Source: Thamnaconus septentrionalis (taxonomy: Eukaryota > Chordata > Actinopteri > Tetraodontiformes > Monacanthidae). Taken from it: a DNA stretch of 64,000 nucleotides. Below, piece by piece: positions 50,180 through 63,838 of the stretch; positions within the stretch are counted from its first letter, which is position 1; every line of letters starts with the position of its first letter. The position numbers and the translations under genes were made by a program. The notes beneath the pieces were generated by a model. The model saw nothing but the letters and a program-made list of their open reading frames with translations, was not told the origin of the DNA and made no database searches. The stretch is from NCBI GenBank assembly GCA_009823395.1, contig CM020501.1, forward strand, positions 28,383,361-28,447,360, given 5' to 3'.

Positions 50180-53100
50180 GTACGTGGAGACGTGATTCAT
50201 CCCTCTAATACGGATTGGCGTCGCCTTTGAAATGCGTTGTGAACTTTGGAGCGTCAAGGTGACTCTCGGATGTCGGTTCGCTGCCGATAAATTAGTCAAA
50301 GTGGCTCCGACAGCCGTGGCAGGGCCTTGATTTTTTTTCTCGACGCGGGGAAAAGGTCAACTGCATAACGAGGGGCTTGACGGATGGTCGGGGTCGGGCT
50401 GGTGTGACGGGCAGGAATGGGTGATAGCGGTTTCATGGGCTTTAGTGGTAAAATTTAGGTTCAGCGTCGATAAAGCAACTTTTTGGGGGAGATTTTTGGT
50501 GTCAACCTTCCCCCCCTGGATTATAGGACGCAAGGTCGGCTGTGATGTGAACACAACCTTCCCTTGGCGGTAATGGAGGGTATCCATTATCTCTCAATCC
50601 GGAGTAAAGTCCCAGCGACACCGTGCCAACCTGGCCGGACTGCTTGTCGCCCCTTTATCAACGTGTCGCCATCGTGATTGCGGTGGTCCAGTCCTCCAGC
50701 GGCGGCAGCAGCCTTATCAGTTGGCGGTGACACGGCGGCGGCCGCCGTATCGCCCGCACTTCCAACACTTGAGATTCAATTAGGCTGCGGCGGGGAGATA
50801 GCGGCAGGGGGCCCGAGCACCGGCCCACCGATCAGCAGATAAGAAACCAATCGGCAGCGGTGTCAGCGCCGGTAATGGAAGAGGCGCTCACGTGGTTTGG
50901 GGCCCGGTTAGGAAGAGGAGGAGGAGGAGTACTAGAGAGGAAGGGCATGGTGAAGGACAAAGTTGGCATGCTGGGAACGGTAAAGTATGCTTGTGTTTAT
51001 TTATTTATTTAGTATTCTTGTCTCTGTCCTGTCTGTTTATCTGTGGGAGCAGGAAATGTTAAAAGGAGCACAAGGCCAGTTCAACGATGGGTGCAGTGAA
51101 AGCGTATAGTATCGTATCACATCATATCCTGATGTATTGTTTCTTTTGTAATACATTGTATCGTAATGTATTGTCCTGTATTGTAATGTATCATATTGTA
51201 TTGTATCATATCTTACCGAATCTTATGGTATTGTTTTGTAATTAAGTACAATATGATACCGTATGAGCTAAGTGTTTTTTGATTTTGTGTCACTGTGACC
51301 AGTGACCTTTTAGCATCACTTTGCACATCGCAAACAACATGCCACAATGTTGACATGAAATAACCTCCGTTAAAATACGAAACAAAACAGAAAACATTTT
51401 CTTCAAATCTGATCAAGATTCAGGAATTGGGCCCTATAAATGAAGCACTTTGTGGCTTCAATTTTAGGGGAGATCACATGGAGTAATTGCGTTACGCCGT
51501 AAATAAAGAAGCCACAGAGTTGAAAGAGCTGATTTGATTAGTTCTCCTCCTCTCCCTCCCTCCCGCCACTTCTTCCCCTCTTGCCCCCTGCAAACAATAC
51601 GGTGCGCCGCGCGCTCGCACGGTCCATTCCGCCCCCTCAGCCAACCACAAAGCGCCTTCTTTAATTGGTTGACGAACAAGAGCCTCCAGATTGTTGCGCC
51701 GCACGCCGGCTCCCCCACCCCACCCCTTCCAACCTTTATCTGGCTGACTTGACGCTTATTGAACCTGAAATATGACTTAATCAGACGTCGTATCGCGCGG
51801 CTCAATCTAATTGTCGAGCTCAAAACGCCGCTCTGCTCCGGCGGTGGCGGCGGCATTAAAGGAGGGAAGGAATTAAGATTTTTTTTTTTCTACCGCTGCA
51901 TTGAGAGCGTTGCAGGACGGCGGCAGACAGCACAACAAACGTTGGAAGGCAGCCCCGTCTTTTCGCCGGCCCGTAAATATTTAGCTCAGCCGCGCCAATA
52001 TTTGAAGAACACAGCAGCCGAGCATAGGGTGAATCATGGAGTATTTGATGTGGGAACATTTGTTGTGTGCATGTTTTTCTGTTTTTTTCTTTTTTCTTTT
52101 TTCTTTTTTTCGCCAATGAAACCATCTGTGGTCCTTTTTATTTAAAGAGCATAATTTTGTCACACGCCTATCCTGCCCAGCCAATTTTTTGTTGTGGAGA
52201 CTGTGTTTGGAGAGTTTACCTGAACGCATCACCGTAACCAGAGTGCCTCGATTAATGGCTAATGGCAAAGGGCGCAAGGAAGGCTGCTCACTGATGTTTC
52301 CATTCTTGCAAACTTAAGCTGCGCTGTTTGCCAGGATGCTAAGATCATATCAAGAATCATTGCAGGTGAGTTATCAAATCCTTTTTTTCCTTTAGTTGGA
52401 AATCAGTCAAGTCTTCAGATACCTCAAAACGTTTTCAAGCTATAGGTTCATCTCGCCGTGGAAACGTGATGTTTCCCGTCCAATTTCCCGCGTGAAGGCT
52501 GACAGTCCTAGTGCGGCTTTGTGCTTTCGAGATGCACCGCTGGGCCTTCGGAGCCTAATTGCTTTCAACAGGCCGCGTCGCGCCGCCTGTGCCCTTCTGT
52601 AGAGGTGAGCTTCCTTCCTCTTCCACTTGTCTGTATGCAGAAGACGGCGCCGAAGTCGGTCGTTCTGCCTGAAACGTCGCCCCGGGTGATGCGCCAGTGA
52701 CAGACCCCTGAAACAACTTTCGCCCTTGAATCAGGCTGCGCGCCTCTCTTCCGTCGCAGCAGCCGTGTGCCGCTGCTGTGGAACAAAGAGCTCAAACCTG
52801 GTGGGGGGAGCAGCAGGAGGGAGGGGCTTCTGGGGTCTTTATCAAACAGAGATGCTCGCATTCAAGTTATGTCTCGAAGCGGAAAAGCAAGAGAGAAGAG
52901 CTTCAGAATCCGCTGAAGTTTAACTTCAGTTCTTAGGTTGGAGCTCATGCTTATTTTTTTGTAGGAGGTTCGTCATGTTTTTCCATCTGATCTGATCCCA
53001 TGTGACTTAATCCGTTGGGGGCGGGGTCAGGATAGAGGCTTGTCATGAGCAAATCCCTGATTCCGTCGGTGAGGAGAAAGCGACATGCTTGCTTGGTAAA

Positions 53101-53859
53101 CCTGCGCCTCTACGCCGACGACTCACCGGGATTTACTGCCAAATCGCCCACATCCCGAGCCCCGCCGACCCCAGTGTCCCCTGCGTCCCGTCAGTCACTC
53201 AGTCAGGATTAATGCTGTCCTGTCACTATCGGAACATATCGCGCTGCCACAGCTCACCCAACATCCCTTTCCGACCAGTGTCAAGGACTTGAAAGCGGAG
53301 GGTCTTATCCCCTGTTTACAAATCCACCGTACCACACGATATATATACCCTCCTCCTCCTCCTCCAAGTCCTCCACTCCTCTGGAGAAATCCGACAGGGA
53401 AGCAAGCCAATTAGTGCGGCCCGTTACGCTCCCATCCTATCGCCGAGCAGCAGGATGCGCGGGGTTGAAAGGTAGTCACCGGTGGGCCGCCACCGATGTC
53501 AAAACTGGCAGAGCTTTGCTGCCAGGTGATTTCGGACGGATTACCGGTTGTTATTGTGCTGCCTGCCTCCTCCTTTCCGGCTTGCCGCGACTTCAGCAGC
53601 GCCTCCCCCCCCCCTTTTCTCAGAAAAGTGCCTGACTTTTTCCTACCCAAGTCCGCTGAAGTCACCGTGGCGACGCTTCTAAGCTCGTGATGCAATCACT
53701 TGACAATCAAGGGTTCCTTCCTGACGAGCTGTGCCTTTCAAAGACATTATTTTTGGTCTCCGGTGTCACGGAGTGTCACGGCGTGTCACTCCACACACAA
53801 ACCCGCCAAAAATAAATAAATGAATAACTGGCAACAACTCAAGAAAGGAGAGGATGAGG

Positions 53860-54470
53860 GGAATGAAGGGCGTAGATAACTGCCGCCCATGTTCCCCGCT
53901 TGTCACAGGCGCTGGTAGGCATACCAAAATCCCTCTGACGTGTTTGCGTGGGCGTCTCGCCGGTGACTCTAAGCTGTGACGGCGAGGTAATATTGGGAGG
54001 CGCACTCCCGCCGTAATGCCGCCGCCAGTTCATGGCACCGCAGGTGGATTTCCTTTGATCCACCATCACGGGCAGTCTGGCAGTTAAGGGCTATTAGCCG
54101 GTGCTGGCTCGAGAGCGGTACGGTACATTTAATAATCTGGGGCCTTCTCTTTTGTGAAATATGCATAAGGGCATACCATCTGCAATGCCGCCTCTCGTGG
54201 ATAAGCGCATTCGCCTGCCACCTCATCGCTATTCATCCCCTCAACTCGCCATTAATAATTTACGGCGCAAATCGCTTTCTTTGCAACACTTGATGTGCGC
54301 AGGACGGTCCGCCACCACCGTGGCTTACTAATAAGCCCTGTCCAACAGGCAGTCTTGCAGGGGAAACATGCAGCCTGTTGTGTTTACCTGTCGCGACCTG
54401 TTGCACGTGTCGAGGTCGATCCCGGACAGGGGAGGCAATCATGCAAATTTTTGTAACCCACAATGTTACA
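53860..54470. promoter_or_regulatory. Candidate intronic enhancer (repeat-poor, motif-rich)
   Basis: About 600 bp without microsatellite or transposon, with an octamer ATGCAAAT (54441-54448), CTTTGATC of TCF/LEF type (54053-54060), ATATGCATAA (about 54159-54168), ATTAATAATTTA and TGTTTAC. Such composition is typical of conserved vertebrate enhancers, but conservation cannot be tested here. Confidence 0.3.
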
Positions 54471-57400
54471 GAGGATATCTATCGGTAGCGCCGGACCGCT
54501 AACTCAGTCTTAGCACATCAGCTGTTCTGCTTTGTGATGCTTTTTAGCGATCCTTGATATAGAATTGTGACAATGACACAGTATGTACAACAATGTATCT
54601 GTTGTTGAATGAGAACATGAAACACTCTTGTGCTCCTCACACAGTGGGACGTGCGCTGGAAAGGTCTCAACATTTCATCAAAAAAAAAAGTATCATTATT
54701 GGCTCTGAAATGTGTCAGTTTAAGCCACTAAATTTGATGCATTTAAAGTCCTGAATGTTTTCTGCAGGACCTCCTCACCCCAAAATCTTCAGTTAAACAA
54801 TAAAACACAGCAGAGTGGCACGTGACCCTCGACGGAGAAGCAGTCGTTCTTTCGCGTGGCAGCTATTTCATTTCCACACAATTTGCTTCCTGTTAGCCGC
54901 CTGCCGCTTTCCATCCTGAAAAAAAAGAGCCGCTGCCTGTTTTCTTTCTGTCATTCTTTCTTTATTTATTTCCATGCCGACCGTCAGGAATGAGCTCTCG
55001 CTCCTCGCAGCCGCCGTCGAGGCACCGTTCTAATTTGCAACTTTTGCCAAACAGGCAAACAGACGCGGGCGCTATCACCGTTGGCAGCCGCCGGAAAAAC
55101 AAATTAACTTTTTTTTTTCCTTTCCCCTCCCCTTCTCTACGTCGCGAATGGGCAGCCACCCCTTTACCCACCCACCCACCTCCTGCTCACCCCTTCCCCG
55201 GAATGATGCGGCGGTTTATTGGCGTTGATGTGAGCTGTCAGTCAATATCGGCGGAGATGATGAGGAAATCCTCATGCATATATATCAGCTGATAAAGAGC
55301 TTTACCGCTCCCTCCCTCCCTACCGCCTTACATCGCTCCCCCTGAAAATTCCTCCTCTCTTCCTGCTTGAAAGACTTTCTTTTTTCGTTTTTTCTTTTAA
55401 AAACGTCTGTTGTCTTTCATGCCGTGTTTACGCCTGCACTCACTTTCTCTCCGGCTTTCTTTTTTTGTTTTTTAAATCTTTTGCTCTGAGCTCCTTGTGA
55501 AGCCTTTTTAGCCATGGCTGAGAACTTTTAGCTTCCCAAAAAATCTGAAAAAAATGCAATGTTTACCAAGGAGACGGTCATCGTTTGCCTCAAATGATTG
55601 GATATCGACCTCAGTCTGGCTGATTGTGCCATTGCTTTTGTCCCAAGTCGGCACCGTTTCCCGCCCTAATGTTTGCCGACGCTAATTGCGCTAAAGTGAT
55701 TGTTTTCCACTAGACTGGGAGTCGCATTTTTGTCAAACGGCACCGTCCTCATGCTGGGAATCCGACTTGCGCTGCTGTTGTTATTACCGTCTGTGACTCA
55801 TCCAACCGGAGGGGGCAACGTGATACCTGCTACCACCGAGCACGAGACTCATTTCCCTGGAGGTAATTAGCCGACGAGACGACCGGGCCAGACTCCCCAT
55901 TTGTGTCGATTCCGACCGAGTTATGACTTTTGAACGACCCTTGTCTCCACCCACGGAACGGAAATGATTCGGTGACCAATTAGCATCCGATCCTTGACGA
56001 CTAGCGACTCCGTCGTCATGGTCGTGCGTATGGACGGGGGACGCACCGCCGCTCCTCCGCTAAAACGCACATCGAGCGGTGACCTCAGCTCTCCAGCCAG
56101 AGAAGGTTAATTGTTTCTGGTCAGGAGACGTGCGCGAGGGGGCCCCCTCTAAGAGCCGGGACTCTAACCTTTGCAGTCTGCCAGCGGCGGCTGCTTCTAG
56201 CTGGGCATAAAAAAATAAAAAATAAAAATGTTGAGGAATTCTTGAAGGGCAGTTTTTCTGCACACCGTTCAAAAACCGCTCTTTTTTTTTATTCACTGCC
56301 ATCAAATTACCCTCTAATCTCTCAGGATGCCGAATTATCCAAAAAGAATTAAAATGCATGTATGCACATTAATTCTTCGCTTATTAGCATGCAAGGATGG
56401 GGGAGGGTGGAGGGAATGGGAGCTTGAAATGCTAATCAAAAATTGCGCATTTTAAGTTTTTCTGTCTGTGCCGAGTTTCCGTTTCATCTGCTCGATTTTT
56501 ATTGAATCTATTTATTCTTCATCTCCCCCCCCCCATTTATTTTTAGACACTGGGGCCGATGAGAATTCTGCCTTTCCCGCACGAAAAACAAACAAACAAA
56601 CAAAGGTTTTGTGTCGGATTCGTCAGGTTTTGAAGATTTAAAGAAAAGTTCCTCAAAAGTGAACCAAAGGCAGAGAGAGACAATTTTCCTATTTATTGAT
56701 GACATTGAAGCCGTTCTCTAGCTGTTCAGCGGAATTGTTGGATTCATTTTTTTTGTCGTAAAAGGCACTCTATCTTTCAAAGGTTTTGGTCACTGACTCA
56801 TTTCTGCATTAAATTCTATTATAACCAGCTTCCTGAAATAATATAGTTGGGGGGTGGGATAATCTACCGCGTACCAACGTAAAGATTCGCCAAAACCAGC
56901 TGCTGCCTCTCAGGCCAAGCGGTAATTGTGCCGCTTCCACTTCATTATTCCTCCCTTTCATATCTCGAGTGCTGTCGTTCCACCTCGCGTCTCCCACCCA
57001 CGCTCCTCCTGGAGAGGCATTGATTAGGTGAACCTCCTCCTACCTGCCTGGCTCCGCCTCCTCCTGAGGGGGGGAAGGGTGATCGAAGAAACATTTCCTT
57101 TCACATTTCTTCAAGCATTTGTTCTTTCGACTGCGGCTCGCAAGCTCCCTCCACTGAACACGGCTGAAATACAACCTTCAGATTGGATCTCCAAAAACGA
57201 GAGGCGGCACTTTCCCTCCTTCCCCCCACTGAATTATTGATGCGCTCTAAGTGAAGCTGCTTTAGCTCCAAATTAGCGCCGCTAGCCGCTGCGCTTTTAT
57301 CTCTCTCGCTCTTTCCTACCGGCGCCGATATCTCCAATGAACAGTGATTTTTGGGCTAAGTTGTCTGGCGATCCAGTGAACAGACTTTCAGCCTGCTGGG

Positions 57401-57540
57401 CCTGAGCTGACCCGGCCCCACCTCCTGGTGGCGCTGCACCTGTAGAGCCGATACTGACTCCCAGAAGGAAAACTCACCCATTATTTTATTATTAACCCCC
57501 TGCCTACACACCCAAATTTGCACCTCCAATGTCTTTAGGG

Positions 57541-58107
57541 CAGGGGTGTCAAACTCACACAGTGGGCGAAAATGTAAAACTTGGACAAAGTCGCAGGCCA
57601 GCATTGATATTTATTGAAAAAAATCTTGCCCTAGATTAAACAGTGACACTTTTTATATGGACCTAAACAAGTTTTGCTTCAACCTGAATATGGAACAAGC
57701 AAAGCTTGCTAACTTCATATTGCATACATACAAAAGCGAATTTCAAATGAACAAAACTCATCAAATTAAATAAAATGTAAATAAAAATCATAAGTTTCTT
57801 TTTTTTATTTGAGGCCTTTTCAGTTAAAATTCAACAGTAACCTTTTCCCACAGGCTAATAATAAATATCAAAATAAAATAACAATAAAGCAATTAGGTGA
57901 CGATAATATCCTTTAATGAATGTCCTGTCCTGATTGACGCGCCAAAATACCCGCAGTGTATTCTGGCATTTCTAGCATTAGCGGTACATGTGCTGTACAA
58001 TGCCGGCGGGCCAGCAGCTCTAGTAATGATTTTGTATTGTCTCGCGGGCCAAATATAAATACACTGCGAGCCAAATTTGGCCTGCTGGCCAGAGTTCGAC
58101 ACCTATG
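57541..58107 (+). mobile_element. hAT-like 'GGGGTGTCAAACTC' element, copy 2
   Basis: The left end CAGGGGTGTCAAACTCACA and right end CCAGAGTTCGACACCTATG are inverted repeats. The interior matches 38155-38661, including 'acattgatatttattg' and 'tgagccaaatttggcc'-type words. Confidence 0.8.
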
Positions 58108-58289
58108 GGTTTGGGGCTTTCTGAATTAGGGTGGATAGAGATTTTGGGCGTCACTGCCCCTTTAAGATTCAGATGATAACTGGCTATATCAGCTCGGATT
58201 CACTTCCTGTTTCGTGGAAAGTGCTTCCAACTTCTTGGGCTGCATCGCCCACAAGTATCATCAAGTCCCCCGCTAATGTGCCTATATGT

Positions 58290-58290
<1 letters not shown>

Positions 58291-58356
<66 letters not shown>
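58291..58356. repeat. (CA)33 microsatellite
   Basis: Uninterrupted array. Confidence 0.98.
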
Positions 58357-58357
<1 letters not shown>

Positions 58358-59317
58358 CAATTAAATCCCTCCTCCTCACACACATGCGATTCAGCTTCCT
58401 AACGTCCCTTGTTACGCCTCGCAATAATAAAAAAAAAACACTCAGCCGCCCACCGGCTCCCTGCTGCAGCCGATCGCGACGCTTATTAAGGCCAAGGCTC
58501 GCTCGCTTGCTCGGCGGCGTTAGCGAAAGAAAAAAACACAGCTTTTTAAGGTCCAGTTTTTCTGAAAACGGGCGTTGCCGTCCACTGTCCTTCCTCGCAC
58601 CCGCAGGCGTAATTGAAAGGGTCGGGTCGGGCGACACCGACCCGGCCCGGCTGTGATCTTGCGTGTCGTGAGCCGGAGGGCTCATTAGCAACGAAGCTAA
58701 CTCCGATACGCACACGCGCGCACACACACACACACACTCACACTCCCTGGTGGTAATGAGAGTGACAGTAACTGCAGTAATTACAGTCACTCCAGCTCCT
58801 TAGCGGGCCGAGCTGCTTGGCTCCGCACTCCGTTTCCACAGCGACTGGCTAGCCAGCGCCCCCCCCCCCTCTCCTCTTTCTTCTTCTTCTACTACTTCTT
58901 TTTTTAAAATCTAAATTAAGGGGAGTTTTTTTTTGCAGAGTGCGCCACAAGTCACCGGCATCACCGACTCGTTTTTTTTTTTCTCCTTTTTCTTTTTGAA
59001 GAAGGAAATTAACTTCAGAGTTGTTGTTGTCATTGTTGTTGCGCGTTCGTGCAACAAAACTGTTCTTTTCGAATATATTCTTCCGTTAAAGTTCTCGTAG
59101 TTTGGCACTTGCGTCCTGCCGCACGCCCACGCGAACCATCCAAAAAATCTGAAACACAGCTCGTCTATCTCGCCAGTCTCGGTTAGAAAGCAGCCAGTCT
59201 TAAAACTGTGGCCGAACGAAGCAACAACTGTTGATAAGAAGACAGGGGTGTAAAAACAGGAAGTGACCGGGAGCCTTGCTAACCGCTAAACGGAGGGGGG
59301 CAAAGCAGTCACATTCA

Positions 59318-59795
59318 CTGCTTAAGTAAAATTATGGATAGTTAAAAGAAAGGTCAAAAATACTCTGGTAACAGTAAAAGTACTGGTTCAATTCATTTAC
59401 TCCAGTAAAATTGAGAAAGTACAGGTTCTAAAATGATACTTAATACTTAAGTAAAAAGTGAAAATGATTTATTTATTTTTAGAAACTAATGAAACAATGC
59501 ATTCATTAATTAGCCAATGTACTCTAACATAATCTCTAAAATATTATCCACTTTTATATTTAGCATTTATATTCAATATGTATTTATATATATGTATATA
59601 TGTATTTATGTTATAACAGCGTAGTTCAAATAGCTTCACTTCAAGCAAAATAAGTACTAAACATAATAAACTAATAAATACTTAACAAACACAAAACTGG
59701 CGAGCATGTTGGTCCAACATAAAGAGTTGAAAGTACAGACATTTCGTCCAAGTGAAGAACAAATGCCTGAAAAATCTACTCAAGTAAAGTAAAGA
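59318..59795. mobile_element. Tol2-like hAT MITE, copy 2
   Basis: Contains 'gaaagtacaggttctaaaa', 'cttaagtaaaaagtgaaaa' and 'cctgaaaaatctactcaagta', matching copy 1 at 44770-45247 in the same order. Ends approximate. Confidence 0.7.
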
Positions 59796-59867
59796 GATGA
59801 GCAGGGGATGCTGCGGTCATGGCTGGACTGGGAGGCATTGAAACACATGGCATTTGAAAAGAAATAA

Positions 59868-59905
<38 letters not shown>
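59868..59905. repeat. (AAT)n microsatellite
   Basis: About 12 units. Confidence 0.95.
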
Positions 59906-59907
<2 letters not shown>

Positions 59908-60091
59908 TCTGATTGGCTGCTTCAATCACCATCTCCAAACACAACGGCTTCACCCGAACCGCCCCCCTAGCCCCCCCACTTCCTGATGAGACTTTGATGG
60001 AGTGTTTGGGTTGCCAGATAGTGTTAACTTAATGAGACGTCCATCCCGGTCGGTGAGACTCTGCCACCTCCCTGCAGAGGCTGTGTGCCCC

Positions 60092-60201
<110 letters not shown>

Positions 60202-60919
60202 TGCGTGCTTGCATGTGTGCGTGTGCTGCTTTTGTCCTTGTATATTGCTTTTTTTTTTCTTTTTTTCGAGCTGCTTACCTGCGTTACTGAGCAATATATG
60301 GGCTCCCCGGATTAGCCTCCCTCTCTCCCTCTGTCCGACGCTCCCGGCCCCTTTATGAAACCGTTTCATAACAGCCCGGCCTTCGCCGCGGACGCTCGCA
60401 ACTCCTGCTTATTTGCTTTTCCCTCCACCGGCAGGAAATGAACTGTCATACATTTTCTCTCTTTTTTCTTTTTTTTTTGTTTCACCCCGAACGAGTGACG
60501 GAGCAGAAAGCGTCCCGGGGGCGGCGTTAATAAAGGAAAACAAAGAAGAAGGGGGAGGAAAAAACGGATTATTTGGCAGAGTGGGGGAGAGAAAGCTGGG
60601 AGGAGGAGGGGTCTGTGGGGGGGTATGTGCGGCAGCCCCCATCTTCCTGATGGCAGGTACGCGCCCCTAATTGGGATTCCCGCTTCCTCCCTCCATCCCT
60701 CCCTCCATCCCTCCCTCCGTGTCTTCTTGGACAATGGAAGAAATAAAAAGAGGAATTCCTAATTAACATAATTTGACATCATGATGGCTCCGACTGTGGA
60801 CCTCTGGCCCCGTTCCATGTGGCTGAAGATGCTGCTCCAATGTGTGCGTCGGTTTTTTGTGCTAGGATGGTGAAGGTTGGTCTTACTCAATCTCCTCATC
60901 CTCATTCCTCCTTCTTCCC

Positions 60920-61386
60920 GAAGGACGTCTTGGGATTTTTGATCAAGACCGGTCAAGACTCAGCCAACACTGCAATGCCAGATAATAACAGAAAAGCTGC
61001 TTCCATTTTGCGCTCTGTCTGTGACACCCAGAGTGACACACACCCTTATTTCTAGTTAATTTATTTTTTAATTTTATGAAGCAAAGTTGTTGGGTTTTTT
61101 TAGTGGTTCAAAATAGTTGGCGAAGCAGCCAAATATGAAAGAAAATTACGAAAAGATATCTTGTTAAAAAGAGATGTTGCTGCTCGATTTAGAAGCAAAG
61201 TTGAATTTAAAAAAGATACTGGTCTGGCCTGTTTTGTTGTTGTGTTTCTTTGATATAAAAAATATTAAGTCTTGGTCTTGTCTTGGTCTCGAACCCCAAA
61301 TGTCTTGGTCTAGTCTCCATCTCGATACTCTCTGGTCTTGGTAATGTCTTGGTCTCGGTTGGTGCGGTCTTGACTGCAACACTACC
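60920..61386 (-). mobile_element. DNA-transposon-type repeat (AGTGTTG ends), reverse copy
   Basis: Reverse complement of parts of 17335-17905: 'cttggtctcgaaccccaaatg', 'gactgcaacact' and 'gggatttttgatcaagacc' all have counterparts. The end near 60920 is approximate. Confidence 0.7.
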
Positions 61387-63418
61387 AACCCCACCCCACC
61401 TCACGGATTTGGATAATCATACATTTCCCTTCACTTCGCTGTAATCACACGTCTGCGGACACACAATGGTGCTTAAATCTTTCCATTCCCCCCTCAATCT
61501 TTTTATACAAAGCCCTGTGTTGTGTGTCTGTGTGTTGGCTCCGCAGCGGAGGCTAATTACCGGTCCGCTACGTGGGAACACTGGGAATCACAACAACACG
61601 GCTGCTTCACTTCACTTCAACTTTCCTCTCAAATCGCGGCTCCTCTCCCTCGGCCCGACAGTAAATGAACGCCAAGCGACGTCACCCGAGTGCGAACCGT
61701 TCCCCGGCTCCTGGCTCTCCCTCCCTCTCCTCCGGCGGAGCCGTAACCTTGGAGAGCTCCTTCAAACATCTGGGAAGTTTGAGATCCGGCGCGCTCTTGA
61801 GCCCCGACGCATATTAAAGGATTAAAACTCCCCAGAATTCTCAGACTCGGCTCCGTTTATAGCATAACTGTGTTTGAGGGAGAAGAAAAAAAGTTGGAAT
61901 TTTCCACCTCTCTCTCTCTCTCTCTCTCTCCCTAAGTCTACACTTTAGTGCGGAGCGATGCAAATCCCCCCAAGCTGCTCCCTTTTTTTGCGTTCTTTTA
62001 AATAGTATGAAGTGCTGCTGAGGACGTTTCTGCTCTTGTGCTATCGGCTGAATTAGCTGGAAATTAAAAAATATATATATATATCCTGCAAGGTCTGCGC
62101 AGACCACTGGGGGTTGAGGGGGGATCTCGGCCAGCCAGAATGAAATATAGTGCACGTCACCGGCACGTATAACGCTTCAGTAACTGGCATTAAATGTCTT
62201 TGTTTCAGATTGCGGTAACTGAGAAAAATTCTGTTTGCGGGAGAACTTTTGTATTCAAGATCTTAAGTTTGGTTCTCGACTCCTATTGTGAGTCTAAGCA
62301 AACAGGAAGTGACTGCAAGCATTGCTAGCACTAACGATGTTAGCTCGGAGTGGTCATTTTCGAGTTTTGACTCTGCTTTGGGGACACTTCCTCTTGGCTC
62401 GTCACTATATGGGTACATGGCTACGTAGCTATGTGGCTAAAGCTCAACAGAAAAAACCAGGAAGTTACTCTGCTGCCTTTCAAGAGGCCCTGGGGCCGGA
62501 ACATCGACAGTTTTGCTGTGTAGCGCGCGTCGCTTGTCTCGCTGTTCTAGCTTCGTCAAGCAAACATATTAGTTTGCTTGATGAAAAAAAACAATCACCA
62601 CCAGTACGGGCGCTAATTGCTTTGCTAGATGGCGCCGGGGAGCCACGGTGGGCCGCACCTCCGGGCCTGGGGTGTCGGGGGCATGCGCGGGACTTAACAT
62701 TCAGGCCACGTAGCCGCCTGCAGCAAGTAATGAGAAGTTGCGGCGGCGCTAATGAGATAAACACAGACATTAGATTGGCTCGACGGAGCCGGGAGGGCGC
62801 GGGGGAGGATGGGGGAGGGGAGCACGAGGCAAGTTTGGAGGATGATAGGGGGGGGGGGAATCAAATATTTATGGCAAAAAAAATGCCAAGGATAATTTCT
62901 TGCCGCCGCCAAGTGGAGCTTCATTAAAGCTAGCGCCGAGGTGACGAGTATATTATTTTTTTCACCAGCGAGTGTGCGGGGGAGAGCCGAGCTCGTCCGG
63001 AATGATAATGATGATGGTGGAGATGATGGTGATGATGATGATGATGATACGGCGGTCGTTAAGGCAAAGTTGATAAGATAGTGAGAGAGAAAGATTAAAA
63101 AAAAAAAAACACACAGCGACATTGCACAGTTACGGCCGTTTTACTGGATGGAGGTGTTGAAATATTCATGGTTCACACGCAGCGCGACATCTGGCTGCGT
63201 CGAGCGACTTCATCCTGCGCGTGTCGAGCCGAGTCGTTCAGAAATAAAGCAAAAACCATCCCTCAAGCTCGAGCGTTCAGCGTTAGCAAGGCTTCCAGTC
63301 GTCTCCTGTTTGTCCAATTTCGGGGTTTCACTCTCAGTTTTGTTCCAGCTTTTTTCTCTCTCAGATGACGTTCGCCACCTGTAGCTTCTCGCTGCCGCAT
63401 GCAGCACGTTGAGCTAAG

Positions 63419-63720
63419 CCAGGCATGGGCAAACTACGGCCCGGGGCCCATAAGCGGCCGGTTAAGCTTTTTTTATCTGGCCCGTGGAACTTTAAGAAAT
63501 GATATTAATAGTAAGTAAGTCATGAAATTGCTGTATTTCATCAGTTTTTTTGTTTAGTGTTTTAAGAGTCATTTCAATAAAAGGCTGCATCCCGTGTGGC
63601 TTCAAAGACACTGATTTTGTTGTCCCACTTTTGTTCATTTTCAGTTGACATTAAAGCACGTTTTCTACTTATCCCACGATATATTTTTTTCCTCCTATGA
63701 GGTGGATCTCTAAAACCAGC
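63419..63720 (+). mobile_element. hAT-like 'GGGCAAACT' element, truncated copy
   Basis: Starts 'agccaggcatgggcaaacta', contains 'cttcaaagacactgattttg' and CCTCCTATGAGGTGG, and stops before the right inverted repeat, replaced by CTGATCTGATCTG repeats. Confidence 0.75.
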
Positions 63721-63838
63721 TGCTGCTGATCTGATCTGATCTGGTCTTTGCAATCCAGCGTAGATCCAGCAACGACGGGCTTAAATCTGCAGGTGTTTCA
63801 GTCTGGCTAGCAGGCCAAAAAAAAACAAACGCTTTTTT

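Noticed and set aside
62322..62927. 201-codon plus-strand frame
   Set aside because: Starts in a dispersed repeat and runs through AG-rich intron; no domain recognised.
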